A stretch of DNA of 23,493 nucleotides from Clostridiales bacterium UBA6330. GTDB taxonomy: Bacteria; Bacillota; Clostridia; Oscillospirales; CAG-272. This document shows positions 14,020 through 22,804 of the stretch, in pieces; positions within the stretch are counted from its first letter, which is position 1; the number at the start of each line of letters is the position of its first letter. The stretch is taken from positions 1 to 23,493 of the forward strand of contig DJSQ01000219.1 in the NCBI GenBank assembly GCA_002438075.1. The letters run 5' to 3'. The notes beneath the pieces are model-generated. The model did not search any database. It saw only the letters and a list, made by a program, of their open reading frames with translations, and had not been told where the DNA came from. The translations under genes were made by a program, and so were the position numbers.

Positions 14020-15006
14020 CTAAACGGAAATTGGAGTGTCTCCGAATAAAATATGGTTTAACCTTTCAAAATTCGCGGGCAAGGGGCATTCAAAGCGGAC
14101 CTGTTTTCCCGTGCGCGGGTGCGTAAAGGTCAGGCACGCGGCATGGAGCAGTTGCCCCGGGATCAGGTCGCGGTGATGCGCCTGAAAGCGGGTCCTGTCT
14201 CCCCCGTAAAGCGGGTCGCCGAGCAGAGGGTGTCCGATGGATGCCAGATGCACGCGAATCTGGTGCGTTCTGCCGGTCTCCAATTCACAGCGCAGGAGGG
14301 TAAAGCGGGTCCCGTCCCCCTCCCCGCGCGCAACAACGGTCCAATGCGTCACGGCGCTTTTCGCGTGTGCGCCCGCGGCGGTCAGGACCGCCATTTTTTT
14401 GCGGTCCACAGGATGTCTGCCGATGGGGGCATCCACCGTTCCGCTGTCCTCGGGCAGGTTCCCGATGGCGATGGCATAATAGATGCGGCGGATATGATGT
14501 CCCGAAAGCTGTGCCGACAGCCTGACGTGGGCTTCGTCATTCTTCGCAACAACCAGCAGTCCGCTGGTGTCCTTATCGATGCGGTGAACGATTCCGGGGC
14601 GCAGGACACCGCCCACGCCCGAAAGACTTCCGCCGCAATGCCACAGGAGCGCGTTGACCAGCGTTCCGTCAGGATTTCCTGCGGCGGGATGAACCACCAT
14701 GCCAACGGGCTTATTGATGACAATCAGGTCCGCATCCTCATATACGATGTCCAGCGGAAGCTCCTGCGCCTTTGCCTCGCATTCCTGTGCGGGCGGCGGG
14801 CAGATTTCCAGAACATCCCCCGTGCGCAGACGGTAATTCTTATCGCGCGTCTGCCCGTTCACGGTCACAAAACCCCCGCCAATCAGCCGTGTGGCGGCGG
14901 AACGCGTCACCAACGCGATGTTTGCCACCGCGCTGTCAAGCCGCTCCCCACTCTCCGCCTCATCGACCGTGCGCGAAAAATACCCGTCAATTCGTCCCAT
15001 CATCAT
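14020..15006 (-). CDS. RluA/RluD-family 23S rRNA pseudouridine synthase
   Basis: A 328-residue pseudouridine synthase. An S4 RNA-binding domain covers about residues 20-70 (ERLDSAVAN, then GGGFVTVNGQ), followed by the catalytic domain with VINKPVGMVVHP, the HRIDKDTSGLL motif containing the catalytic Asp D144, and ETGRTHQIRVHL. This layout is that of RluD, which modifies helix 69 of 23S rRNA, though the exact target sites vary within the family. Three adjacent ATG codons (15006, 15003, 15000) can serve as start; a GGAG lies just upstream of the first. The gene overlaps lspA by 20 bases at most and is in the same transcription unit, the widespread lspA-rluD pairing. Confidence 0.93.
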   Translation of the reverse strand: MMMGRIDGYFSRTVDEAESGERLDSAVANIALVTRSAATRLIGGGFVTVNGQTRDKNYRLRTGDVLEICPPPAQECEAKAQELPLDIVYEDADLIVINKPVGMVVHPAAGNPDGTLVNALLWHCGGSLSGVGGVLRPGIVHRIDKDTSGLLVVAKNDEAHVRLSAQLSGHHIRRIYYAIAIGNLPEDSGTVDAPIGRHPVDRKKMAVLTAAGAHAKSAVTHWTVVARGEGDGTRFTLLRCELETGRTHQIRVHLASIGHPLLGDPLYGGDRTRFQAHHRDLIPGQLLHAACLTFTHPRTGKQVRFECPLPANFERLNHILFGDTPISV

Positions 15007-15508
15007 GCTGCTCCGACGCTCCGTCGGCTTTTTTCTTTTTCTCGTTTCGGTATTCCGTTACCATCGACCGCACGAACCAGATAACCAGCGTCACCGCACC
15101 GACCGACACGAAGGAATCCGCCACGTTGAACACCGCGAAGTGAATCAGGGTAAAGTCCACGAAATCCACAACGTAGCCGAGCGCGATGCGGTCAATCATG
15201 TTGCCGATTCCGCCGCCGATAATCATGGCAAGCGCGACCTTGACCCATTTGCCTTCCTTACAGAAGCGGAACAAATAAACCGCCAGCCCGATGATGGCAA
15301 TGGTGGAAAAGATCATGAACACCCACCGCTGATTGCTGAGCATTCCGAATGCCGCGCCGCGATTCTCAACGTAGGTCAGGTGCAGAACGTTCCGCCAGAG
15401 CGGATAGGACCCGATCGGCTTGAGGTACTGCACCGCCAACAGCTTGGTCAGCTGATCCAACCCGACCGAGCCGAGGATGATACCGATCAGAACAAGAATC
15501 ATGGTCAT
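14987..15508 (-). CDS. lspA: Lipoprotein signal peptidase (signal peptidase II)
   Basis: LspA is the membrane aspartyl protease that cleaves prolipoproteins ahead of the lipidated cysteine. The 173-residue protein has about four membrane spans, the YVENRGAAFG motif (about 46-55), and the two catalytic Asp motifs GNMIDRIALGYVVDFVD (D115) and FNVADSF (D131). A Lys/Glu/Asp-rich tail of about 25 residues is cytoplasmic and longer than in many relatives. I chose ATG 15508 because AAAGGAG lies seven bases upstream; an internal ATG at 15502 is also in frame. It follows ileS by 117 bases, which hold a structured repeat. The window's two predicted lipoproteins would be substrates. Confidence 0.96.
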   Translation of the reverse strand: MTMILVLIGIILGSVGLDQLTKLLAVQYLKPIGSYPLWRNVLHLTYVENRGAAFGMLSNQRWVFMIFSTIAIIGLAVYLFRFCKEGKWVKVALAMIIGGGIGNMIDRIALGYVVDFVDFTLIHFAVFNVADSFVSVGAVTLVIWFVRSMVTEYRNEKKKKADGASEQHDDGTN

Positions 15509-15531
15509 GTGTTTTCTCCTTTCGTAAAGTC

Positions 15532-15603
15532 TCGGGGCTTTGCCCCGAACCCCACGCAGGAAACTTCTTGAAAGAAGTTTCCTGCGAACCTTCAAGAACT
15601 TTC
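15532..15603 (+). repeat. Two-hairpin intergenic repeat, copy B (type II)
   Basis: Hairpin 1 pairs TCGGGGC (15532-15538) with GCCCCGA (15542-15548) around TTT. The linker is ACCCCA. Hairpin 2 pairs 15555-15568 with 15573-15586 perfectly around TGAA, and the tail CAAGAACTTTC lies at 15593-15603. It sits inside the minus-strand ileS-lspA unit but reads in the + direction, so the operon transcript carries its complement just upstream of the lspA ribosome binding site. Neither strand has a T-tract. Confidence 0.85.
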
Positions 15604-15625
15604 GTCAAGGGAGATTCGCGGTGCG

Positions 15626-18427
15626 TTACAGCCCCAGAATGTTGCGGCAGCGCTCGCAGAGGAAGCCGCCGTCCTCGGTGTGCAGACCCTTGACGGAATA
15701 GGACCAGCAACGGTCACACTTGCAGCCGTCGGCGGGAGAAACCAGCACGCCAACGCCGCTTGTGCCCTCGGTATGCGCCTCGGCGGGTGCTTCCTCGTTC
15801 CGAACCGCAACGCCCGAGACGATGAACACGGTTTTCAGCTCATCGCCGAACTCGGCAAGCAGAGCGGTCATTTCCGCATCGGTGGTGTAGAGCGTAATCT
15901 TCGCGTCCAGCGACTTTCCGACCATCTTTTCGGTCCGCGCCAGCTCGAGCGCCTTCATCACGTCGTCGCGCATCTCGAACAGGCGGTCCCACTTCTCGCG
16001 CACGGCGGGATAGGTCAGCGCCTCGTCATAGGTCGGCATGGGATTGAGATACACGCTTTCGGTGCGGTCGGTTGCCTTGTGCGGGATTGCCTGCCACATC
16101 TCCTCGGCGGTAAACGCGAGAATCGGTGCCAGCAGACGAATCAGACCCGACAGCACGAAATACATGGCGGTCTGCGCCGCGCGGCGTGCCTCGCCGTCCT
16201 TCTTTTCGGTATATACGCGGTCCTTCGTGATGTCGATATACAGCTTGGAGAGGTCGGTCGTGCAGAAATTGTTGATGGCATGATAGATTGCATGGAATTC
16301 GTAGTCGTTGTAGGATTCCAAAACATCCTTCGTCAGCTCGTTCATGCGCGAAATCATCCAGAGGTCAATCTCGGGCAGGCGGTCAAACGGAACCGCATCG
16401 GTATCGGGGTTGAAATCCGAGAGGTCGGCAATCAGGATACGGACCGTGTTACGGACCTTCCGATACGCATCGGACAGCTGCTTGAAAATCGGGTCGGACA
16501 CGCGCACATCCACACGGTAATCCGAGGACGCGACCCACAGGCGCACCAAATCCGCGCCGTACTTCGGAATGACATCCGAGGGCGAGACGCTGTTGCCGAG
16601 CGACTTGTGCATCGCCTTCCCCTCTCCGTCCACGACCCAGCCGTGGGTCAGAACCGTCTTGTAGGGGGCAATCGGCTCCTTGCCCGCACCGACAGCCGTC
16701 AGAAGCGAGGACTGGAACCAGCCGCGATACTGGTCGGCACCCTCCAGATAGAGGTCGGCGGGCCACTTCAGGTCGGGGTTGTCGTGCAGGACCGCGAAAT
16801 GCGACGAACCGGAGTCAAACCAGCCGTCCAGCGTGTCGGTCTCCTTGGTAAAGGACTTGCCGCCGCAATGCGGACAGGCAAAGCCTTCGGGCAAAAGCTC
16901 CGCCGCTTCCTTTTCGTACCAGACGTTGGAGCCGCTTTCGGCAAACGCCTGCGACACGGCTTCAATCGTTTCGTCGGTCACAACGGGCTTGCCGCAGTCG
17001 GCACAGTAGAACACGGGAATCGGCAGGCCCCAATGGCGCTGACGCGAAATGCACCAGTCGGCGCGGTCGCGCACCATCTGCTTAATCCGCTCGCCGCCCC
17101 ACTCGGGGAGCCACTGCACGTTCTCGCAAGCCTTGACCGCCGCAACTTTGAATGCGTCCACCGAGCAGAACCACTGCGGTGTGGCACGGAAGATAATCGG
17201 ATTCTTGCATCTCCAGCAGTGCGGATACTCGTGGCTGAACTTCTCAAACGCGAACAGCGCGCCGCTCTCCTGCATATCGGCAAAAATTGCATCGTTCGAT
17301 TTCTCGTAGTACATTCCCGCAAACTTGCCTGCCTCGGCGGTCTGATAGCCGCGGTCATCCACGGGGACCAGATCGGGCAGGTTGTAGCGGCGGCAGGTCA
17401 CATGGTCGTCGGCACCGAAGCCGCCCGCCGTGTGAACGCAACCGGTACCGCTGTCCATCGTGACGTAATCGGCGGTCACGACCAGCGACTCACGGTCGAG
17501 GAACGGGTGCCGGGCGGTCATGTATTCGAGGTCCTGCCCCTTGAAGGTTGCCAGCTTTTCATAGCTGCCGATTTTGCCCGCCTGCATGGTCTTTTCGCAA
17601 AGCGCATCGGCAACGAGATAGCACTCGCCGTTGTCCGCGCGCACCAGAACGTAATCGTCCACGGGACTGAGCGCAATGGCTTGGTTGCCCGGCAGGGTCC
17701 ATGTGGTCGTGGTCCAGATGATGAAATAGGTCTTACTCGGGTCGCAGAGCCCCGCCAGCTTTTGCTTGTCGTCCTTGACGCGGAACTTGACATACACCGA
17801 GGTGCATTCATCGGTCTGATACTCAATTTCGGCTTCCGCCAGCGCGGTCTCATCGTGCGGACACCAGTAAACGGGCTTCATGCCCTTGTAGATATACCCG
17901 CGCTTGTACATCTCGCCAAAGACCTTGACTTCCCTGCCCTCAAACGAGCGGTTCATGGTCAGGTACGGATGCTCCCAATCGCCGCTGACGCCAAGGCGCT
18001 TGAACTGCTCTCTCTGGCGGTTGACGAAATCCTGCGCGAAATTGTGGCAGGCTTCGCGGAACTCGGGAATTGACATCTTCTTGCGGTCCAGCTTGTTCTG
18101 CTTGATGATGGCGGATTCAATCGGCATTCCGTGGTTGTCCCACCCGGGGATATAGGGAACGCGGTAGCCCATCATCAGCTTGGATTTGTTGATGAAATCC
18201 TTGAGGATTTTGTTCATCGCGGTGCCCATGTGAATGTTGCCGTTCGAGAAGGGCGGTCCGTCATGCAGCATGAACAGCGGCTTGCCTTTGCCGTTCTCCT
18301 GCATGAGGTTGTACAGGTCGATGGACTCCCAGTACTTCTGCATTTCGGGCTCTCTCTGCGGCAGTCCCGCCCGCATGGGGAAATCGGTAACGGGCAGATT
18401 CAGTGTGCTTGTGTAATCCTTTGCCAT
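15626..18427 (-). CDS. ileS: Isoleucyl-tRNA synthetase
   Basis: IleRS charges tRNA-Ile with isoleucine. The 933-residue class I synthetase shows DGPPFSNGNIHMGTAMNK near residues 56-73 (HMGT as the HIGH motif), the editing-domain stretch TTTTWTLPGN, the KAMHKSLGN motif (KMSKS variant), and a C-terminal zinc ribbon with C904/C907 and C924/C927. Length and zinc ribbon fit the common bacterial form rather than the eukaryote-like, mupirocin-resistant type. ATG 18427 is chosen because AGGAG ends eight bases before it; a GTG nine bases upstream is within that site. Expression is under an isoleucine T-box. lspA and an rluD-type gene follow in the same direction. Confidence 0.97.
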   Translation of the reverse strand: MAKDYTSTLNLPVTDFPMRAGLPQREPEMQKYWESIDLYNLMQENGKGKPLFMLHDGPPFSNGNIHMGTAMNKILKDFINKSKLMMGYRVPYIPGWDNHGMPIESAIIKQNKLDRKKMSIPEFREACHNFAQDFVNRQREQFKRLGVSGDWEHPYLTMNRSFEGREVKVFGEMYKRGYIYKGMKPVYWCPHDETALAEAEIEYQTDECTSVYVKFRVKDDKQKLAGLCDPSKTYFIIWTTTTWTLPGNQAIALSPVDDYVLVRADNGECYLVADALCEKTMQAGKIGSYEKLATFKGQDLEYMTARHPFLDRESLVVTADYVTMDSGTGCVHTAGGFGADDHVTCRRYNLPDLVPVDDRGYQTAEAGKFAGMYYEKSNDAIFADMQESGALFAFEKFSHEYPHCWRCKNPIIFRATPQWFCSVDAFKVAAVKACENVQWLPEWGGERIKQMVRDRADWCISRQRHWGLPIPVFYCADCGKPVVTDETIEAVSQAFAESGSNVWYEKEAAELLPEGFACPHCGGKSFTKETDTLDGWFDSGSSHFAVLHDNPDLKWPADLYLEGADQYRGWFQSSLLTAVGAGKEPIAPYKTVLTHGWVVDGEGKAMHKSLGNSVSPSDVIPKYGADLVRLWVASSDYRVDVRVSDPIFKQLSDAYRKVRNTVRILIADLSDFNPDTDAVPFDRLPEIDLWMISRMNELTKDVLESYNDYEFHAIYHAINNFCTTDLSKLYIDITKDRVYTEKKDGEARRAAQTAMYFVLSGLIRLLAPILAFTAEEMWQAIPHKATDRTESVYLNPMPTYDEALTYPAVREKWDRLFEMRDDVMKALELARTEKMVGKSLDAKITLYTTDAEMTALLAEFGDELKTVFIVSGVAVRNEEAPAEAHTEGTSGVGVLVSPADGCKCDRCWSYSVKGLHTEDGGFLCERCRNILGL

Positions 18428-18455
18428 ATTCTTCACTCCTAAATGGATTTTTTAC

Positions 18456-18712
18456 AAAACAAAAACCGTCTCACGGCATCATGCCATGAGACGGAAATTT
18501 CCGCGGTACCACTCATGTTCGCCCAAAGGGGCGCCCTTACAGGTCCTTCAACCTTCTGCCTTAACGCGGCAACACGGACAGACTTACTCCCGCCCTGCGC
18601 GGTTTCACCCTGTCGGCTCGGAAGCGATACCCTGTGGGGACCTCCTGTCATGCGCTCGCACCGCCCGCGCACTCTCTGCGGCATTCCGTCCCGCGGCTTC
18701 TTCGTCACAGCC
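18456..18712 (-). promoter_or_regulatory. T-box riboswitch (tRNA-Ile) with terminator
   Basis: Read on the minus strand this leader has the hallmarks of a T-box. There is an AGAGAG element (18677-18672) at the stem I base, a GGTGCGAGC distal part, and a specifier codon ATC (18628-18626) followed by GCTTCCGAG. The conserved T-box sequence TGGTACCGCGG lies at 18511-18501. The terminator is a 12-bp-class hairpin at 18494-18466 (CCGTCTCATGGC pairing with its complement) followed by TTTTTG. Uncharged tRNA-Ile would pair its anticodon with ATC and its acceptor end with the antiterminator, allowing ileS transcription. The specifier assignment is by position relative to GAG. Confidence 0.95.
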
Positions 18713-18723
18713 ATTCAAGTGCT

Positions 18724-18752
18724 ATTGTACCACATCTTTCGCGGTTTGTCAA
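18724..18752 (-). promoter_or_regulatory. ileS promoter
   Basis: On the minus strand TTGACA (18752-18747) and TACAAT (18729-18724) are 17 bases apart, with TGG directly before the -10. Transcription would begin near 18717, just ahead of the T-box leader. Confidence 0.9.
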
Positions 18753-18815
18753 GACTTCGGGCGAATTTTTTCGTGTATCCGACCCGATTTTTGCGCGGAA
18801 GCAATCGTTTTCGCC

Positions 18816-19664
18816 TCAATTCGCGCCCGCTGTTCGCTTATATCCCGTTTCGGGGACCGCATACGGCTCGCCGCCGAGCGTGACACCGCTGAAATCGCAG
18901 TTCTCCTTCGTGACGGGATACTCCGTTTCGTATCCGATGATGCCGACCGTCCACGACTTCTCGGAGCTGCCCACCATCTCCACGGAAACAGAGCAGTTTT
19001 CAATCACCGCTCCGCTCGCAATGCCGCCGACCAAAATGCCCGCATACTGAAATCTCGATGATAATTCCACGGTTCCCGAAGCAATAATCAGATTTTTCAC
19101 CACGGCACCGCCGCCGATGTAAGAAAAGAAGCCGGACAGGGGTTCCTCCTGCAAAGCAAGGTTATAAATGGCGTGGTGGTTGCCGTCAAAGATTCCCATG
19201 AACGGGGTTTGTCCCCGTGACATTTCCGAACCGCCGCCGATTCCCCACCAACGATGCCCCTGCATATCGATGTCGCACTCCAAGCGGAAATACTTGCCGC
19301 TGTAGCGCGTTTCCTCAACCTCAAGATAGCTTCCGTAGTACCGCACATTCGCCGCCAGCCTTGCAACATCCTCGGCACTTTTCAGCAGATAAGGCGCTTC
19401 CCGACTCCCGTCTCCGTTCAGAAAATCGTAGACCTCGGAGCGGCTCGTCACCATTTGCTGGTTCCCGTCCCATTTGGAAGCCGCCGCAATCCGCTCGGGG
19501 GCATAGACGGGCAACAGCTCCTTTTCTGGCGTTTGCGTCTCCGTTTCCTTCGGGGAATCGGTTTTCGGGGTCCCGCGTTCGATTTCGGGCGGCAGCTTCT
19601 TTGCACACGCACTGCCGCAAAGGACGGCACACACCGTCAGGAACGCCAATATCCGCTTCTTCAT
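18816..19664 (-). CDS. Lipoprotein with GLUG-like beta-helix repeats
   Basis: A 282-residue predicted secreted protein of unknown function. Residues 1-20 form a signal peptide ending at C20 (GSAC), a somewhat weak lipobox, so lipidation is likely but not certain. A Pro/Thr/Glu-rich linker of about 30 residues follows. The region GDGSREAPYLLKSAEDVARLA resembles the entry segment of right-handed beta-helix proteins. After it come repeated motifs such as GIFDGNHHAIYNL, GFFSYIGGGAVVKNL and GILVGGIASGAVIENC, which match the GLUG-type repeats found in adhesins and IgA-protease-like surface proteins. It is much shorter than typical adhesins. It lies 17 bases after the nucleotidyltransferase gene in the ligA unit; a shared function is not evident. 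Confidence 0.75.
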   Translation of the reverse strand: MKKRILAFLTVCAVLCGSACAKKLPPEIERGTPKTDSPKETETQTPEKELLPVYAPERIAAASKWDGNQQMVTSRSEVYDFLNGDGSREAPYLLKSAEDVARLAANVRYYGSYLEVEETRYSGKYFRLECDIDMQGHRWWGIGGGSEMSRGQTPFMGIFDGNHHAIYNLALQEEPLSGFFSYIGGGAVVKNLIIASGTVELSSRFQYAGILVGGIASGAVIENCSVSVEMVGSSEKSWTVGIIGYETEYPVTKENCDFSGVTLGGEPYAVPETGYKRTAGAN

Positions 19665-19681
19665 GCCTTATTTTACTCCGT

Positions 19682-20569
19682 TCAGAACAGATTTTGGGGG
19701 TAAAAGCCGGTTTCGCAAAGCCGCTTCAGCTCCGCCGCAACCTCCGCCATATCCTCGCGGTAGGTCAGACCGAACCAACGGTCGGGGGATTCCTCTGCCG
19801 CAACGGAGAGCGTCCCCGCCGCGAGAAAATCGTTGACCATAATCGGGAGCAGACACTCCGCGCGGCATTCGTCCGCGGGAAGTGCGCGCAGAAAATCCTC
19901 AAAATACGTCTGAATTCTTCCGACCGCCGACGGGTGGAAACCCCAGATGTTCATCGAAACGCGCTCGTCGGGCGAGAGCGGTCCCGCATCCGAGGTAATG
20001 GAGCGGTCGGGGGCATAGCGAATGTTTTTCGTCTCGTTCACCGCCTCCAGATGCCCGTCCTTCAGCCGACACACGCCGCGCGTCACGCCGCCGTTTTCGC
20101 TCATGGTGTTGCCGAGGATATACGGCACCATCACCGCCTCGCGGTCATTTTCAAGTTTGCCGAGCATCCTGTACAGGATGGTGTACGCATCCCGCCCGTA
20201 GTAGTCATCCGCGTTGATGGTTGCAAACGGCGCGTCCATATAGGGCGCGGCGCAAAGCAGGGCGTGGACCGTTCCGAGCGGCTTGGTGCGCTCTGCGGGC
20301 ATGGTATAGAATGCGGGGACCGATGAAAAATCCTGCACCGCGTAATCCACGCGAAGCTGCTTCTCCAGCCGCTTGCCGAACTTTTCGCGCACGATGTCAA
20401 TCATTTCCTCCTTCAGAATCATCACCACGCGGTCAAAGCCCGCCCGCATAGCATCGTAGACCGAATACTCCATCAGGCATTCATCGTTCGGTCCGACACA
20501 GGATATCTGCTTGTTTCCTCCAAAACGGCTTCCGAGTCCCGCCGCAAGGACCACCAGTGTTGCGTGCAT
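19682..20569 (-). CDS. Sugar-1-phosphate nucleotidyltransferase-like protein
   Basis: A 295-residue protein with a Rossmann-like nucleotidyltransferase fold. The N-terminus LAAGLGSRFGGNKQ (8-21) is the NTP-binding loop of the sugar-nucleotide pyrophosphorylase superfamily, with Gly/Lys variations; TINADDYYG (118-126) supplies the likely metal-binding Asp; MNIWGF and the PLGT stretch are also family-like. Members synthesise NDP-sugars from NTP and a sugar 1-phosphate, but this branch lacks the clear RmlA or GalU signature, so neither nucleotide nor sugar can be named. ATG 20569 follows AAAGGAGA. It begins 27 bases after ligA and precedes the lipoprotein gene by 17. It is not IspD, which is encoded at 3330. 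Confidence 0.82.
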   Translation of the reverse strand: MHATLVVLAAGLGSRFGGNKQISCVGPNDECLMEYSVYDAMRAGFDRVVMILKEEMIDIVREKFGKRLEKQLRVDYAVQDFSSVPAFYTMPAERTKPLGTVHALLCAAPYMDAPFATINADDYYGRDAYTILYRMLGKLENDREAVMVPYILGNTMSENGGVTRGVCRLKDGHLEAVNETKNIRYAPDRSITSDAGPLSPDERVSMNIWGFHPSAVGRIQTYFEDFLRALPADECRAECLLPIMVNDFLAAGTLSVAAEESPDRWFGLTYREDMAEVAAELKRLCETGFYPQNLF

Positions 20570-20596
20570 CGTAGGTTCTCCTTTTCTTGTAACTGT

Positions 20597-22630
20597 TTAT
20601 ACGTCAGGTGCTTCCGATTGCTTCGGTGTGGCGCTTCGGTCGCGGAGCATACCGAGCAGGGTCTCCTCGTCGATAATCGGGACCCCGAGGCTCTGCGCCT
20701 TTGTCAGCTTGCTCCCCGCGCTCTCCCCCGCCACCACGAACGAGGTGCGCGATGAGACCGAGCCTGCGGTCTTTCCGCCCGCCGCCTTGATGCGGTCGGA
20801 GGCTTCGTCCCGCGTCAGGGTCGGGAGCGTTCCCGTCAGCACGAAGGTCAGACCCGCAAGGAAGTCATCCTTCGGCATTCCGACGGGTGACGTAAGCAGT
20901 CCCGCCTCGGTCAGTCGCTCGCACAGCTCGCGGTTCTGCGGATGCGAGAAGAAGTTGACCACGCAGTCCGCCGTCACCTCGCCGAAGTCGGGCAGGTCCA
21001 CCAGCTCCTCCTTGGTTGCCGCCATGCAAGCCGCGAGCGAGCCGAAATGCTGTGCCAGTGCTTCGGCGGCAACCTCGCCGATGTTGCGGATGCCGAGCGC
21101 GTAAATCAGGCGCTCCAGTCCCGCACCTTTGGACCGTTCGATTGCCTCCAGCAGGTTGGAGGCGGACTTCTCGCCCATGCGCTCCATGCCTGTCAGCTCC
21201 TCGCGCTTCAGGCGGTAGAGGTCCGCCGCATCCTCAATCAGGCGGTTCCGCAGGAGCGATTCCACCAGCTGCGGACCCAGACCGTCAATATTCATTGCAT
21301 CCTTCGAGGCGAAGTGCTCAATCCCGCGCGAGAGCTGGGCGGGGCATTTGCTGTTGGTGCATCGGGTTGCCGCGCCCTCGTCCTCGTCATAAAAGACAGG
21401 CTCGCCGCAGGACGGGCAGACGGTTGGCATCCGAAAGACCTTTTCGTTCCCGTTCCGCAATTCGGGATGGGACTTCACCACCTCGGGGATGATGTCCCCC
21501 GCCTTTCTCAGGGTGACGATGTCCCCAATGCGGATATCGCGCTCGCGGATGAGCTCGGCGTTGTGGAGCGTGGCGCGGCTGACCGTGGTTCCCGCCAGCC
21601 GAACGGGGGTCAGGACTGCGGTTGGGGTCAGAACGCCCGTGCGTCCCACCGCGATTTCGATATCCTCCAGCTTGGTTTCCTTTTCCTCGGGCGGGAATTT
21701 ATACGCAACCGCCCACTTGGGGGTATTGGTTCCCTCTCCCATGCGGCGGCGGTCGGCAAGACCGTCCAGCTTGATAACCACGCCATCGATGTCATAGGCA
21801 AGCATTGCGCGCGCCTCTCCCAGCTTGCGGATATGCGCAAAAATCTCCTCCGCCGTGTGCGCGAGGGTTCGGAATTCCAGCGTATGGAAGCCCAGCTCAT
21901 GCAGGCGGTCGAGGGTTTCGGTGTGAGATGTCGGTGCATGACCGTCGGTCCACAGCTTCCCCTCTTGAAAATTGAACACGAAGATATCCAGCCCGCGCGC
22001 CGCCGTGACTGCGGGGTCCAGCTGACGAAGCGACCCTGCGGCGGCATTTCTCGGGTTGGCAAAGAGCGCCTGTCCCTCCTCCTCGCGCGCGGCGTTGAGC
22101 TTTTCAAATTTTCCGCGCGGCATATAGACCTCGCCCCGCACGGTCAGCGTCAGCGCCTCGGGCAGGGTCAGGGGGATGGAGAACACAGTGCGCAGATTCT
22201 GGGTAACGTCCTCGCCGACAAAGCCGTCCCCTCTCGTTGCGCCCTGCACGAACACGCCGTTCTCATAATGCAGGGCGACCGACAGTCCGTCAATCTTCGG
22301 CTCCACCGAATAGGCGGCATCGGGCAGGACCGCCGCAACGCGGTCGAGGAAGGCTTGCAGCTCCTCAAACGAAAACACGTCCGATAAGGAGTTCATCTGC
22401 ACGGTATGTGTGACCTTATTGAATTTTTCCAGCGGCTTTCCGCCCACGCGGTGGCTCGGCGACGAGGGGTCGTCCCACTCGGGATGCTCCGCCTCCAGCC
22501 TCAGCAGTTCGGCGTACATTTGGTCGTATTCGTAATCCGAAATTTCGGGGTCATCGTCCACGTAGTAGCGCTTGGCGTGGTAGGCGATCTTCTCCCGCAG
22601 TTTTTTCAGGGTCTGTTCGGTTTCGTTCAT
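20597..22630 (-). CDS. ligA: NAD-dependent DNA ligase LigA
   Basis: LigA seals nicks in DNA using NAD+ and is essential in bacteria. The 677-residue protein has the full domain order: Ia domain (YYVDDDPEISDYEYD, residues 22-36), adenylation domain with K112 in EPKIDGLSVAL, OB domain, a four-Cys zinc finger (CPSCG then CTNSKCP), helix-hairpin-helix repeats (NIDGLGPQ, GMERMGEKSA, GIRNIGEVAA, LPDFGEVTA) and a C-terminal BRCT domain (about 595-670). ATG 22630 follows GAGGTG; the open frame continuing upstream to 22891 runs through the promoter and is not coding. It is first in a minus-strand group with the two genes after it. Confidence 0.97.
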   Translation of the reverse strand: MNETEQTLKKLREKIAYHAKRYYVDDDPEISDYEYDQMYAELLRLEAEHPEWDDPSSPSHRVGGKPLEKFNKVTHTVQMNSLSDVFSFEELQAFLDRVAAVLPDAAYSVEPKIDGLSVALHYENGVFVQGATRGDGFVGEDVTQNLRTVFSIPLTLPEALTLTVRGEVYMPRGKFEKLNAAREEEGQALFANPRNAAAGSLRQLDPAVTAARGLDIFVFNFQEGKLWTDGHAPTSHTETLDRLHELGFHTLEFRTLAHTAEEIFAHIRKLGEARAMLAYDIDGVVIKLDGLADRRRMGEGTNTPKWAVAYKFPPEEKETKLEDIEIAVGRTGVLTPTAVLTPVRLAGTTVSRATLHNAELIRERDIRIGDIVTLRKAGDIIPEVVKSHPELRNGNEKVFRMPTVCPSCGEPVFYDEDEGAATRCTNSKCPAQLSRGIEHFASKDAMNIDGLGPQLVESLLRNRLIEDAADLYRLKREELTGMERMGEKSASNLLEAIERSKGAGLERLIYALGIRNIGEVAAEALAQHFGSLAACMAATKEELVDLPDFGEVTADCVVNFFSHPQNRELCERLTEAGLLTSPVGMPKDDFLAGLTFVLTGTLPTLTRDEASDRIKAAGGKTAGSVSSRTSFVVAGESAGSKLTKAQSLGVPIIDEETLLGMLRDRSATPKQSEAPDV

Positions 22631-22693
22631 TTCGCACCTCGGTTTTCCGTTCGCCGCAGGCTTTCCTGCCCTCCGCGGCACTGTCCATCTTTC

Positions 22694-22722
22694 ATTATAC
22701 CAGATTTTCCTTGTTCTGTCAA
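22694..22722 (-). promoter_or_regulatory. ligA promoter
   Basis: On the minus strand TTGACA (22722-22717) and TATAAT (22699-22694) are 17 bases apart with TGG directly before the -10. Transcription would start near 22687, about 57 bases before the ligA start codon. Confidence 0.9.
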
Positions 22723-22764
22723 GAGGAACGCGGATATTTCCCACATTCCTTTTTATCAGGTTCG

Positions 22765-22798
22765 ACAAATATTTTTCCGTTATGTAAAATATATTTGT
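22765..22798. promoter_or_regulatory. AT-rich inverted repeat upstream of hpf promoter
   Basis: ACAAATAT (22765-22772) and ATATTTGT (22791-22798) are exact reverse complements with an 18-base spacer. They end six bases before the hpf -35 box, in a strikingly AT-rich patch of otherwise GC-rich DNA. It could be an operator or an UP-like element. The same stretch also contains a possible second promoter, TCGACA (22762-22767) 17 bases from TAAAAT (22785-22790). Confidence 0.4.
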
Positions 22799-22804
22799 TT
22801 TATC

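Noticed and set aside
15680..18073. 797-codon open frame on the + strand opposite ileS
   Set aside because: It mirrors the IleRS reading frame, has no ribosome binding site or recognisable domain, and its composition is that of an antisense shadow.
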